Shown: positions 7,124 through 14,918 of the stretch, piece by piece
How positions within the stretch are numbered: the stretch's first letter is position 1
How the letters are laid out: the number at the start of each line of letters is the position of its first letter
Assembly (NCBI GenBank): GCA_016201425.1
Contig: JACQCW010000041.1
Span: 1 to 24,888 of the forward strand
Origin: Candidatus Vogelbacteria bacterium
GTDB lineage: Bacteria > Patescibacteria > Paceibacteria > UBA9973 > UBA12445
Length of the DNA stretch: 24,888 nt
Direction of reading: 5' to 3'
The notes under the pieces: model-generated
Told to the model about the DNA's origin: nothing
What the model saw: only the letters and a program-made list of their open reading frames with translations
Databases searched by the model: none
Program-made: the position numbers and the translations under genes

Positions 7124-7194
7124 TGCGGATACCGGGAATCGAACCCGGGCCTTCAGTTTGGAAAACTGAAGTTCTACCATTAAACTATATCCGC
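7124..7194 (-). tRNA. tRNA-Gly (anticodon TCC)
   Basis: 71-nt cloverleaf on the minus strand. Acceptor GCGGATA pairs with TATCCGC, anticodon loop TTTCCAA on a TCAGT/ACTGA stem, T-arm CCGGG-TTCGATT-CCCGG, discriminator A. The next bases are CAA, so CCA is not encoded and must be added by the CCA-adding enzyme found at 15889-17382. Confidence 0.95.
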
Positions 7195-7200
7195 GATTAT

Positions 7201-7332
7201 CTATTCTTCAAAACTCTTATCCTCTTCACACACAGTGCAGCCGGCTCCCTGGCAAATCTCGCACTTCATTGAACGTCCGCAGCACTCTATAGGAAAGTCA
7301 GACTCCTCTTCGCATCTCTTACACTTATACAT
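7201..7332 (-). CDS. 8-Cys zinc-ribbon-like microprotein
   Basis: 43 residues, easily missed by length filters. It begins MYKCKRCEEE and has Cys at 4, 7, 17, 18, 24, 27, 32 and 35: three CxxC knuckles plus a CC pair, enough for two zinc sites. The stop lies six bases before tRNA-Gly on the same strand, so they may be co-transcribed. The promoter is divergent from cax (TATAAT at 7363-7368). No SD is visible. Proteins of this type usually act in protein or nucleic-acid binding, but the function here is unknown. Confidence 0.75.
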   Translation of the reverse strand: MYKCKRCEEESDFPIECCGRSMKCEICQGAGCTVCEEDKSFEE

Positions 7333-7362
7333 ACGATATCGCTTAGCTCTATTAATTAATTT

Positions 7363-7413
7363 ATTATAGGGCAATTATACATAGGGGACAATTCGAGTCA
7401 ATGTGTATATAAT
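7363..7413. promoter_or_regulatory. Face-to-face divergent promoters, microprotein and cax
   Basis: Plus strand: GGGACA (7385-7390), 17 bases, TATAAT (7408-7413), then six bases to the cax ATG. Minus strand: TTGTCC (7386-7391), 17 bases, TATAAT (7363-7368). The two -35 boxes overlap, so polymerase binding should be mutually exclusive. Confidence 0.6.
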
Positions 7414-7419
7414 ATATTC

Positions 7420-8466
7420 ATGGAAAAAATTTTTTATTCATTGCTCATTTTTGTCCCAATATCAATTTTGGCAAATTATTATAATGCCTCACCTGTTCTA
7501 AATTTTTTTCTGGCAGCATTTGCCATTATTCCATTAGCGAAATTCATTGGCGAAGCAACCGAGGAACTTTCCGTTTACATCGGATCGGCTTGGGGTGGTT
7601 TGCTGAATGCCACCTTCGGCAACGCAACCGAACTTATTATTGGATTTCTAGCGATACGTTCCGGCCTAATTGAAGTTGTCAAAGCCTCAATCACTGGTTC
7701 AATTATTGGAAATCTACTGCTCGTCTCAGGTGGGGCCATAATTGTTGGTGGTACTTACTACAAAAAGCAAACATTCAACAAAACTGGAGCCTCAGCAGGC
7801 GCTTCAACTCTATTGCTGGCCGTAATCGCACTAGTTATTCCAGCCATCTTCCTTCAATCATCTCCTGAGGTTGGCGGCGCAGTGATAGAGGAACTCAGCG
7901 TCTTCGTATCGATACTTATGATTATTGTCTATCTATCGAGTCTATACTTCATGCTAAACACTCATGCGCACTTATATACTGCAGAGGTAGCAAAATATGA
8001 ACCGAAATGGGGTAAAAACAAAAGCATAGGAGTTCTATTGTTATCTACATTGGCTGTGTCCATCGTTTCTGAAATATTAGTGGGATCAATTGAACCGATC
8101 GTAACCAGCTTAGGTTGGACCGAGCTTTTTATCGGTGTGGTCTTTATTGCGATCATAGGTAATGCCGCAGAACATACTTCGGCTATACTCGTCGCAAAAA
8201 AGAACAGGATGGATTTAGCACTACAAATATCGATCGGCTCGGCAACCCAAATTGCAATGTTCGTGGCACCGGCACTGGTAATTTCAAGTTTATTTTTCTC
8301 AAAACAGATGAGTCTAATTTTCAATCCACTCGAACTGATCTCAATTATTTTATCTGTTCTTATTCTAAACATGGTTGTGTCAGATGGTGAAAGCAACTGG
8401 TTAGAAGGACTACAACTTCTTATAGCATATTTAATTTTGGCTGTGGCCTTCTTCTTACACCCATAA
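7420..8466 (+). CDS. cax: Ca2+/H+ antiporter, CaCA superfamily
   Basis: 348 residues, about eleven hydrophobic segments. The two inverted halves each carry the cation-binding alpha repeat: [17 protein letters not shown] in the first and [20 protein letters not shown] in the second, with the family's GNATE and GNAAEH signatures. It should exchange cytosolic Ca2+ or another divalent cation for protons across the cytoplasmic membrane. The hydrophilic loop between halves is short. ATG lies six bases after a consensus TATAAT, with no SD, so a leaderless mRNA is predicted. A bidirectional hairpin follows the stop. Confidence 0.94.
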   Translation: MEKIFYSLLIFVPISILANYYNASPVLNFFLAAFAIIPLAKFIGEATEELSVYIGSAWGGLLNATFGNATELIIGFLAIRSGLIEVVKASITGSIIGNLLLVSGGAIIVGGTYYKKQTFNKTGASAGASTLLLAVIALVIPAIFLQSSPEVGGAVIEELSVFVSILMIIVYLSSLYFMLNTHAHLYTAEVAKYEPKWGKNKSIGVLLLSTLAVSIVSEILVGSIEPIVTSLGWTELFIGVVFIAIIGNAAEHTSAILVAKKNRMDLALQISIGSATQIAMFVAPALVISSLFFSKQMSLIFNPLELISIILSVLILNMVVSDGESNWLEGLQLLIAYLILAVAFFLHP

Positions 8467-8469
8467 AAG

Positions 8470-8489
8470 ATCCCCGATAAGTCGGGGAT
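8470..8489. terminator. Bidirectional hairpin between convergent genes
   Basis: ATCCCCGA / TCGGGGAT, 8-bp perfect stem with a 4-base loop, between cax and the opposing gene. T-richness is moderate downstream on the plus strand. Confidence 0.75.
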
Positions 8490-8495
8490 AAAATT

Positions 8496-8750
8496 TCAGT
8501 TTTTTATAGAAGTTTCTTCCGAAGATTTTTGTTTTTTGAGCTTTAAATAAAAGAGAATACGGTCTACAAAAAGCAATTTGATACCTAAAAGCTCACAGCC
8601 CACCACAAAGAATGGCCATCCAGGCATAATAGGTAAAGCAAAGCCAATAAGACCCAAAATCAAAAAGATCACGCCCAATAGTAACTTAGAAGCTGGATAT
8701 TTGTCTGCAGTTTCTAAAGTCTTCCTCTTCATATTACCAAGCATTGTCAC
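8496..8750 (-). CDS. PGPGW-like small transmembrane protein
   Basis: 84 residues from GTG at 8750, which sits six bases after GAGG; ATG at 8744 or TTG at 8762 are alternatives. Two hydrophobic segments flank the motif LPIMPGWPFFVVG, as in the PGPGW family of putative transmembrane proteins (PF09656), followed by a helix KLLFVDRILFYLKLKKQK. The family has no established function; members are short, predicted two-pass inner-membrane proteins. It is transcribed toward cax and shares the hairpin at 8470. Confidence 0.75.
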   Translation of the reverse strand: MTMLGNMKRKTLETADKYPASKLLLGVIFLILGLIGFALPIMPGWPFFVVGCELLGIKLLFVDRILFYLKLKKQKSSEETSIKN

Positions 8751-8817
8751 GAGACACCTCAACTTTCAGTCAGATCGATTTCAAAATCTTCCTAAATGAT
8801 AGCACAAATAATAAAAA

Positions 8818-8847
8818 AGCCTCCAACAACTTTCGTTGTTGGAGGCT
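8818..8847 (-). terminator. Terminator of the lipoprotein gene
   Basis: 13-bp perfect stem (8818-8830 with 8835-8847), GAAA loop when read on the minus strand, followed by a T-run (plus-strand A-run 8813-8818). Very strong intrinsic terminator. Confidence 0.93.
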
Positions 8848-8862
8848 AAAGAAACTCAGATC

Positions 8863-10950
8863 TTAGCCCTTCCCACCGTCATACGACTCACCATCGATAT
8901 AGCGCCTTTGCAATCGATCCGAATTGAACCTACTGTTCGTTCGACTGTAGAGGTTGGCTCTGTCCTGAAGGCCGCGGAAGTCCGTACGGAGAGACTTAAT
9001 GTTACTATCAACTCCACTCAGGTCATGCCTCAAGTTGGTGTCGATCAAGTCTGCCACACCTGGTGAAACAGAAAGATCGTGCAGCACTCGAGCCGCCACG
9101 AACGCCTGATTGGCTAGATACGTCCCGTAACTCTCCGTCCATGTGTCGACGTTATTGTAATCTCGATAGATCACATCTCGCGTACGATCACACAGCGCGT
9201 TAACTCCTGCAACAAGACCGCGAAGAATGTCTACGATCAAGTAGTCCGGAACTTCCACGCCCTGAGACTGATCGATTGATGCGCCAACCATTTTAGCCGC
9301 AACACTCTTAACGCTCTGACCACTGCTTCCAACATTTGCCGCACCCACTCCCTGTGGAACAGGGGCCGGATCAGACGTACTATTGGGATGTGAGAACTCA
9401 GCCCTGTACACCTTGTTGAAGTACAAGTCAGCCTTCGACCGCAGAGTATCAACAGTGTCAGACGCAGCGATAATGCGTCCTGCGAGATCCTCACTAATCG
9501 CACCGTCAACATCAGGTGAAGTCGAAAGGTCAACCAAAACCCGACCCTGCGCCAACACATCCACGTAGGACTGGCTAACGCTCTGAACAGTCTTGGGAGA
9601 CATCCCAGAGTAAGTTACCATAGTCGCCACCTGCGGCTCCAGAGAATTGATCTGGTCAACAATTGAGCTCAGATTCTTCAACTGGCCCGCTCTCGTATCG
9701 GAACTTGCCAGAGTCGTAAACGATCGAGGATATCCGTAGGTGCTATTCTCGGGTGAGAATCCGGCACCCACACGGTAATAGTAGAGAGTGTTGCTTCCCA
9801 AGCCACCGATCGTTGTCGGGACCCGCTCATCAACCAATGTGGTTCCAGCATTATACCAGGTTGTCCAGTTTGTCCCGTCGACAGAAGTCTGGAAGAAAAC
9901 CTGAGCGGCAACAGTGAGACCACGAGGCACATCAACGTAACCGTGAAGCGTCACATAGTCTTGACCGAGATTGGTGTAACCTTGCGTCTCGACCACGATG
10001 CTCGATGCCGTCGGCAAAACCTGAGTGGTCGGAGCCAAAGGCGACGGCGCGAAACCGGCGACCATTTGACCAACGCTCATTGCCTGAGCAGCTGCCAAGG
10101 TAGTGAAACGAATCACGAAGTCACTCGGGATGGGCTGGATTGCATCACCCGGAGCCACAAACAATCGGTAAGCATAGTTAGTGTTTGGCCGAAGTCTGTC
10201 AACCAAAGACAACTGAATGTTACCGCTGGCATGACCAAAGAACTCGGTCGTGCTATTTTGCCAATTGATTGTCTGACCATCATCAACGATCCACTGAAAG
10301 CCGGAGGTTCCGCCCGTTCCCCACACATAGTTGATGCTACCGTGGAGTGTAGCAGAAGTTGCCGTCACGCCAGTCGAAGCGAATGCCCTGACCGTAGCAA
10401 CGGAAGTTGGCGGCACAGAAGTCGTCGACGTCGTTGATGGAATCGATGATGCACTTGTGGTAAACGCGGACACATCGCTATAGAACACACCTTGATCAGA
10501 GTTTCCAGTATTCAAAACCAGCCTATACGAATAGGTTGTCCTGGACGAAAGCTGAGGCACGACCAAGCTCTGCACAACACCATGTGGATGACCGTTCGAA
10601 CCAGCAAGACTCACCGAAACCGATGCGTCCCAATTGACTCCACTAGGATTGTAGAGGGCGAGCTGAAACTTTACGTTACCACTCGCTCCCCAAAGATAGT
10701 TGACGTCGACACTACCATTAAGCAACGCCGACGTCGTCGTAACATTCGTTGCGGGAGTGATATGTAGTGGATTGCCAGCCGGAATCGGCGGTACTGTGGT
10801 GGTCACAGGTGGCGTAACAGATGGGATAATCGGCGGCACTACAGGAAGTGGTGTCGTTTTCACGTCAACCTTTGCTACGGCTACTGGGTCATTACAACCA
10901 GTCAACCCCCACGTAAGGATGCAGGCCAACACAAAAATTATATACCGCAT
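8863..10950 (-). CDS. Surface lipoprotein with three tandem Fn3-like domains
   Basis: 695 residues. A lipoprotein signal peptide ends in the lipobox LTGC (Cys19), so it should be lipid-anchored on the outer face of the cytoplasmic membrane. A Pro/Thr/Val-rich spacer (about 29-60) leads to three repeats of about 100 residues (about 61-168, 186-288, 315-415). Each has a TSALLNG or TSATLHG-like opening, an aromatic WG or NW core, T-Y-YR near the end and a final FTT; this is a fibronectin-III-like beta-sandwich pattern. A second Ser/Thr/Pro linker separates repeats 1 and 2. Residues about 420-695 are Asp- and Arg-rich and mostly helical, with no recognised fold. The start has a very strong SD (GGAGGGAGG). 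It is monocistronic and relatively GC-rich. A role in adhesion to a host cell is plausible but is inference. Confidence 0.88.
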   Translation of the reverse strand: MRYIIFVLACILTWGLTGCNDPVAVAKVDVKTTPLPVVPPIIPSVTPPVTTTVPPIPAGNPLHITPATNVTTTSALLNGSVDVNYLWGASGNVKFQLALYNPSGVNWDASVSVSLAGSNGHPHGVVQSLVVPQLSSRTTYSYRLVLNTGNSDQGVFYSDVSAFTTSASSIPSTTSTTSVPPTSVATVRAFASTGVTATSATLHGSINYVWGTGGTSGFQWIVDDGQTINWQNSTTEFFGHASGNIQLSLVDRLRPNTNYAYRLFVAPGDAIQPIPSDFVIRFTTLAAAQAMSVGQMVAGFAPSPLAPTTQVLPTASSIVVETQGYTNLGQDYVTLHGYVDVPRGLTVAAQVFFQTSVDGTNWTTWYNAGTTLVDERVPTTIGGLGSNTLYYYRVGAGFSPENSTYGYPRSFTTLASSDTRAGQLKNLSSIVDQINSLEPQVATMVTYSGMSPKTVQSVSQSYVDVLAQGRVLVDLSTSPDVDGAISEDLAGRIIAASDTVDTLRSKADLYFNKVYRAEFSHPNSTSDPAPVPQGVGAANVGSSGQSVKSVAAKMVGASIDQSQGVEVPDYLIVDILRGLVAGVNALCDRTRDVIYRDYNNVDTWTESYGTYLANQAFVAARVLHDLSVSPGVADLIDTNLRHDLSGVDSNIKSLRTDFRGLQDRANLYSRTNSRFNSDRLQRRYIDGESYDGGKG

Positions 10951-10962
10951 ATCAAGCCTCCC

Positions 10963-11025
10963 TCCGAGAAACTCGGACTGTATTTTTACGGCTCGAAGTG
11001 AGCCAAATCAAAGAACGACCTTTGC
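10963..11025 (-). promoter_or_regulatory. Leader hairpins of the lipoprotein mRNA
   Basis: Two small stems in the mRNA leader: GGCTC-ACTTC-GAGCC (about 10991-11005) and TCCGAG-TTT-CTCGGA (10963-10977). The second touches the SD and could affect initiation. Confidence 0.35.
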
Positions 11026-11039
11026 TTAATTTCCCTGGT

Positions 11040-11068
11040 AGCCTAGCATATTGCTTGACGGCTGTCAA
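11040..11068 (-). promoter_or_regulatory. Lipoprotein promoter, extended -10 class
   Basis: Minus strand: consensus TTGACA (11063-11068), 17-base spacer ending TGC, TAGGCT (11040-11045). The -35 overlaps the inverted repeat TTGAC-N4-GTCAA (11055-11068). Confidence 0.75.
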
Positions 11069-11084
11069 TATTATTTCGTAAATT

Positions 11085-11109
11085 AAAAAGCGCCCTCCTC
11101 AGAAGACGC
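11085..11109 (-). terminator. Terminator of the 113-residue gene
   Basis: Minus strand: GCGTCTTC-TGAG-GAGGGCGC, 8 bp with two G-T wobbles, followed by TTTTTAA. Confidence 0.75.
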
Positions 11110-11121
11110 CTTGAGTACAAC

Positions 11122-11463
11122 TTAGTTAATCGTGAACCCGATATACCCCATTTTCTCCATAGTGGTAAGACCACTAAGAGAGACCGACGCATCCTCATTC
11201 AAGCCAACGCCAGCCTTAGAAAGATTGACTGCTTGGTCAACAACAGTTTGCATTTCGTCGCTAGACATTATCTTTCTCGACAAATAGCTAAGCATCAAAG
11301 CCTTAGCGTCGTTAATGAGAGTATCACCGTGAGGAGAATTATCTCCCAAAATGGCTTCGTTAAAAATGATCGTCAACTCATCTGATGTAAGTCTGTCACG
11401 CAAGATCATGTCAGTCAACAGCGTCCTCAACTTAATCGCAAGTCGAACGTTTCCAGCCTTCAT
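11122..11463 (-). CDS. Helical protein of unknown function
   Basis: 113 residues from ATG 11463, chosen because AAGGAGG lies seven bases upstream; the frame is open further up but passes through the leader hairpin. No signal peptide or membrane segment. The sequence is helical, with two similar stretches, LTSDELTIIFNEAILG and MSSDEMQTVVDQAVNL (about 40 residues apart), which suggests a repeated helical hairpin. Family not recognised. It has its own promoter and terminator and lies between the lipoprotein and the coiled-coil operon on the same strand, so involvement in the same process is possible but unproven. Confidence 0.75.
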   Translation of the reverse strand: MKAGNVRLAIKLRTLLTDMILRDRLTSDELTIIFNEAILGDNSPHGDTLINDAKALMLSYLSRKIMSSDEMQTVVDQAVNLSKAGVGLNEDASVSLSGLTTMEKMGYIGFTIN

Positions 11464-11535
11464 ATATAAACCTCCTTGCCCCAAGCAAAGTCTAAGGGGC
11501 CTTGTTGCCAAAAGAACAGTAAATTTACCCGGATA

Positions 11536-11564
11536 ATAATACATAAAAGCATATATTAAGTCAA
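11536..11564 (-). promoter_or_regulatory. Promoter of the 113-residue gene
   Basis: Minus strand: TTGACT (11559-11564), 17-base spacer, TATTAT (11536-11541). The leader of about 65 bases includes a GCCCC/GGGGC stem just before AAGGAGG. Confidence 0.7.
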
Positions 11565-11573
11565 GTATATAAA

Positions 11574-11607
11574 ATAAAAAAAGCTCCTCTGAATCTCATC
11601 AGAGGAG
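11574..11607 (-). terminator. Terminator of the SPFH operon
   Basis: Minus strand: CTCCTCTG / CAGAGGAG (11584-11591 with 11600-11607), 8-base loop, then a 7-base T-run. Confidence 0.9.
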
Positions 11608-11623
11608 TCACCAAGTTAATTCA

Positions 11624-12547
11624 CTAAAGGCAAAGAAGCAAGGGAGGACTGTTAGGATTAGAAGCGCCCTGGACGTCTGCCTTGATAGCTTCGATATCTC
11701 GGGCGGTTTGAGGATCAAGCTTTAGATCCAAGGACGAATCAACAACCTTATCCTTATCCTTGTCCCATCCCTTACCATTGCACTCACCGAGAACAAAAAT
11801 GTGGCCATCGCTGTCCGAAGAGTACAGATTTCCCAAGTGACCGGGCGAGAGCTTGCTGCAAGTCAGGTTGGTGTCATTAAGAGCTGCGGACGTAAATGCC
11901 GCGTTCTTATCAATGGTAGCCTGCATCGAATCAAGAATATCAACAGTAGCATCCTTAATCTGATGGTCGTAACTAACATACTCATCAAAATCATCATGAA
12001 GCGACATGGCCGCATTCATAACAAACTCTTCGCAGACGTTAAGCTCCTTCTTGAGATCGGCAATGTCTCCTTGCACAGTGAGAGACTCGATGTTTTGCTG
12101 ATCCGTCAACTTTGAGACCTGCCCTCTAAGCGAGCAGATACTGAAGTAATTCTCAGCAGCCAAATTAAGAATGCCCCCATTCTCTCGGCGCAGTGCACTA
12201 TTTTCATCTCGCAGATCACTCACCTGGTGACTAAGACTCCCCAGATTGGAGAAATCGTCGGAAGAGTAGTTGTCGAGCCTATCGACTCTGTTCTTAAGCA
12301 ACTGACTATCGCCATTCAGATTTGCAACATCCTGCCGGAGACCCTTGATGTCTGCATAATCTTGGCCCGAATGCTTGTAGAGCATGTGAACATCCTGAGA
12401 AAGAGTAGCGACGTCCGCCGCCAACTTCTGATTGTCTTGTCGCAAAACCTTGACCTCAGCGCACTTCTCCTTGAGAATAATGCCATTTGCGATCATGAAC
12501 GTACAAATAACAGTTCCCCAAAACAGATCCCTTGTACTAAAGTTCAT
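11624..12547 (-). CDS. Membrane-anchored coiled-coil protein with 35-residue repeats
   Basis: 307 residues, unknown family. Membrane helix at about 8-24 (LFWGTVICTFMIANGIIL), then coiled coil to about residue 190. Three consecutive units repeat exactly every 35 residues (five heptads) from about 60, 95 and 130. Aligned positions are Tyr64/Phe99/Tyr134, Leu70/105/140, Val74/109/144 and Leu77/112/147, giving a motif [YF]-x2-[ILS]-x-[GS]-L-x3-V-[AS]-x-L. The C-terminal part has two Cys (230, 256) around a GHLGNLYSSDSDGHIFVLGE stretch and an Asp/Lys-rich DKDKDK segment, perhaps a small disulphide-bonded or metal-binding domain. ATG overlaps the upstream stop as ATGA, with AAGGAGG inside the upstream gene, so the two are translationally coupled. 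Last gene of its operon. Confidence 0.85.
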   Translation of the reverse strand: MNFSTRDLFWGTVICTFMIANGIILKEKCAEVKVLRQDNQKLAADVATLSQDVHMLYKHSGQDYADIKGLRQDVANLNGDSQLLKNRVDRLDNYSSDDFSNLGSLSHQVSDLRDENSALRRENGGILNLAAENYFSICSLRGQVSKLTDQQNIESLTVQGDIADLKKELNVCEEFVMNAAMSLHDDFDEYVSYDHQIKDATVDILDSMQATIDKNAAFTSAALNDTNLTCSKLSPGHLGNLYSSDSDGHIFVLGECNGKGWDKDKDKVVDSSLDLKLDPQTARDIEAIKADVQGASNPNSPPLLLCL

Positions 12548-12822
12548 TTCGAACCTCCTTGGCTCCCGATTTCTGTCGGGATCACCTTCATCAGATTATT
12601 TTTCCGTACAGTTTCCCCAAGTTGCATAAGCCAATCGATGACATTATTGTCGAAATTCTTTTGATTAATTCTCATCTCGGCAATTTCTTTGTTCAATTTG
12701 CGAATCTCTCGATCATGAACAGAGCTCGCCATGAGGTTAGCCGCCGAAACCATTACAACCAACACAACCGTAACCGCTGCTAATAGATGAATTATGAAGT
12801 CAGCAATGGATCGCCATTTCAT
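12544..12822 (-). CDS. Small single-pass coiled-coil membrane protein
   Basis: 92 residues. One strongly hydrophobic segment (about 9-33, IIHLLAAVTVVLVVMVSAANL) precedes a short coiled coil (REIRKLNKEIAEMRINQKNF). The SD AAGGAGG lies five bases before ATG 12822. The stop overlaps the next gene's start (ATGA). The N-terminus (MKWRSIADF) is short and positive, so the coiled coil would face outward or into the periplasm-like space, in the same arrangement as its 307-residue neighbour. Hetero-oligomerisation of the two is likely given the coupling, but is inferred. Confidence 0.8.
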   Translation of the reverse strand: MKWRSIADFIIHLLAAVTVVLVVMVSAANLMASSVHDREIRKLNKEIAEMRINQKNFDNNVIDWLMQLGETVRKNNLMKVIPTEIGSQGGSK

Positions 12823-12859
12823 TAAACCTCCTTGCCCTTTTTTAGGCCTTTTTCAAGTA

Positions 12860-12887
12860 CCCCGCCCCGATTTTCATCGGGACGGGG
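12860..12887 (-). other. 12-bp GAAA-tetraloop hairpin in the operon
   Basis: On the minus strand a 12-bp GC-rich stem (12860-12871 with 12876-12887, one T-G wobble) is capped by GAAA. No T-tract follows, so it is not a standard terminator. It lies between the SPFH gene and the 92-residue gene and may set relative mRNA stability. Confidence 0.75.
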
Positions 12888-12935
12888 GCTTGCAACACTA
12901 AGTCGCACTACCTCCTAAACTACTTACTTCTCCAA

Positions 12936-14273
12936 CTACTTGGTGGTGGGCGTCACAGAGTCGGGCTCATCGGCAACCATCTTCTTCTTGAGGTCGGTGA
13001 GAGCGTTCAACTTCATGATCTTAGCCAGATCATCCGTATCACTCCCACCATCACGGCCGTTGCCACCGCCGCTCATCTGAATCGCGGGGACCTTGCGCTT
13101 GCTATACGCATTGGCCCACACTTCGTTGATGGCCTTGTTGTTGTCGAGTGTGTCCTTGAAGCCATGGGTGGCCTCAAACAATGCCTTAGCACCAACTGCA
13201 GCATTCTGGTCAGCCTTCATGTTGGCAACCGAGGCATCAAACTTCTTGTTCGCAACATAGAGCAGCTGATCAGCCTTGGTCTCCGCGACTGCCTTATCCT
13301 TCTTGGCCTCGATCTGTTCCTTCGCTGCCTCAACCTCGGCCTTCGCCTCAGCGGTCATCTTATTCTCCAAACCCTTGAGACGCGCCGTATTAGTAGCCTC
13401 CGTAGCCAAGCGACCCTCAGTGATCTTCATCTCGATCTTTTGAGTGTTTTCCTGCTGGGCTCGGAATCGTGCCTCAACGTCAGCCGGGAACTTGATGTCA
13501 AAAACGTTGCAGCTAGACACGATAATCCCATACCTTGCGAAGGTTGAGGCTGCTTGCCTCTTGTACTTATGATCTGCTTCAACCGTGCTTGGGATCATGG
13601 CTGCGACCCGCTGTCGCTTACCTTCAACCACTGCGGTCTGTGTCGTAACTTCGGCCTTTGCGGTTCCAAGTTCGTAGATACCGTACTCGAGCTGGTCCTT
13701 GATATACGTTGCCAGCTCCCCTCTCTTCTCGTTAGCGGCTTCCTGCGAAGACATCAGCGAGCCAGAGGAGTTGAGCACGCTCTCAACAACCGGCCGATAG
13801 AGACGATCGATGATGCCCTGCATGTTGGTAAAGTCGGTATACAGAGCAGCCAGCTGCTCTTCCTTGGTCGGAAGGGTAAACATTACCGATCCCGAGATAC
13901 TAGCCGTGACCTGATCGTAGAAACGAATAGGCAACGACTGGTCCTTGGAAGCTCCCTGATCCGACGCCGCAGAATACCAATAGGTGTGTGTCTTGATCAG
14001 TGGCGAAACTGCGCCACCCAGCCGAAGCTGAGGACCCGAGTTGACGTAGTAATGCGTGTCACCGAGCAGACCCTGCACAATCGTTGTCTCTTGCTTGGAG
14101 ACGTTGACGAATAGCGTCCCCGTAACCGCACAGTAAACCAGGAAGGTCGGCACTGCGAGAACAACCATGATGAAACATCCAAGAAGTACCAACTTGCCCA
14201 GGTGCAGAATACCACCAATCAGCCCCCGCTTGGGAGCGACCGGCTTGATTGCATCCATATTCTCTTGACTCAT
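12936..14273 (-). CDS. SPFH / band-7 family membrane protein
   Basis: 445 residues. An N-terminal cytoplasmic basic segment precedes one membrane helix (about 26-52). Residues about 55-270 fit an SPFH (stomatin/prohibitin/flotillin/HflK) domain: FVNVSKQETTIVQGLLG, DQVTASISGSVMFTLPT, RLYRPVVESVLNS, then FARYGIIVSSCNVFDIKFP. A long Ala/Lys/Glu coiled coil (about 270-360; EAKAEVEAAKEQIEAKKDKA) follows, then a Gly-rich linker and an acidic helical tail. Such proteins form large ring or cage assemblies on membranes. It lacks a recognisable C-terminal membrane helix, so it is not NfeD-like. SD AAGGAGG lies seven bases before ATG. It is the second gene of a four-gene operon with three other single-pass coiled-coil proteins. 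Relatively GC-rich. Confidence 0.85.
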   Translation of the reverse strand: MSQENMDAIKPVAPKRGLIGGILHLGKLVLLGCFIMVVLAVPTFLVYCAVTGTLFVNVSKQETTIVQGLLGDTHYYVNSGPQLRLGGAVSPLIKTHTYWYSAASDQGASKDQSLPIRFYDQVTASISGSVMFTLPTKEEQLAALYTDFTNMQGIIDRLYRPVVESVLNSSGSLMSSQEAANEKRGELATYIKDQLEYGIYELGTAKAEVTTQTAVVEGKRQRVAAMIPSTVEADHKYKRQAASTFARYGIIVSSCNVFDIKFPADVEARFRAQQENTQKIEMKITEGRLATEATNTARLKGLENKMTAEAKAEVEAAKEQIEAKKDKAVAETKADQLLYVANKKFDASVANMKADQNAAVGAKALFEATHGFKDTLDNNKAINEVWANAYSKRKVPAIQMSGGGNGRDGGSDTDDLAKIMKLNALTDLKKKMVADEPDSVTPTTK

Positions 14274-14334
14274 CTGAAGTCCTCCTTACCCGTTTTTCAG
14301 GGCGATTAAGTAAACCGAATCGTAGAGTTTTGAG

Positions 14335-14841
14335 TTAGCGAACCTTGTTCTTCTGACTTCCGCGTTCCTTCTCCGAGCCTTCGCCCAGATCGGGGATGGG
14401 TCCATGAGACAGAATTTCTTCGACATTGATTTGATCAACGTCGAAATTCCCGTCTCTGATATTCTTCGCCATCTCCTCAAGACGACGTGCCTTCTCGTTC
14501 AGAAGTCGTGTGACATCATCTTCTACTTCCCCAGAGTGAATTCTCCGGATCTGCAGATTTGTCATCTTCTCCTTTTTGCGAGTCGCAACATCACTCAAGG
14601 CAATGTCGAAGTCGGCCTGAGCTCGTGCGGAACGCACAAACGCTTCCTTACGGTCGAGCTCAATTTTGTCCAACGCCATGACGATTGGGTCCCTATGGTG
14701 CGGAAACATATACTGTCTCCTCCACAGTGGCACAACTATCTGCCGCCAGACAAAGGCAAAAGCGAATACTCCAAGCCCCGCGACGACAAGCCACGGCACC
14801 GCAAGAATCAAAAACTCCAAAATCTCGCCAATGACACCCAT
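14335..14841 (-). CDS. Single-pass membrane protein with cytoplasmic coiled coil
   Basis: 168 residues, first gene of the SPFH operon. N-terminal membrane helix at about 9-33 (EFLILAVPWLVVAGLGVFAF). A basic stop-transfer stretch (RRQYMFPHHR) and a charged helical region follow, with LDKIELDRKEAFVRSARAQA and VTRLLNEKARRLEEMAKNIR, then a polar tail. Family not recognised. SD GGAGG lies about nine bases before ATG. It sits 62 bases upstream of the SPFH gene with no terminator between, and is probably a partner protein. Confidence 0.82.
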   Translation of the reverse strand: MGVIGEILEFLILAVPWLVVAGLGVFAFAFVWRQIVVPLWRRQYMFPHHRDPIVMALDKIELDRKEAFVRSARAQADFDIALSDVATRKKEKMTNLQIRRIHSGEVEDDVTRLLNEKARRLEEMAKNIRDGNFDVDQINVEEILSHGPIPDLGEGSEKERGSQKNKVR

Positions 14842-14918
14842 AAACCACCTCCAAAGCGGTTATTACATTGTTTTAGTAGTCTATTTATTACAATGAACAC
14901 AACATACCTTTGCCCGAT

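Noticed and set aside
9943..10437. 164-residue plus-strand ORF opposite the lipoprotein
   Set aside because: Antisense shadow with atypical Arg/Ser/Cys composition; the lipoprotein has a signal peptide, SD, promoter and terminator.
12836..12922. Possible 28-codon ORF from GTG between the SPFH gene and the 92-residue gene
   Set aside because: The SD-like AGGAGG is only two bases from the GTG and the frame reads through the GAAA hairpin; composition is not protein-like.
13554..14114. 186-residue plus-strand ORF opposite the SPFH gene
   Set aside because: Antisense shadow; no SD and no coherent domain.
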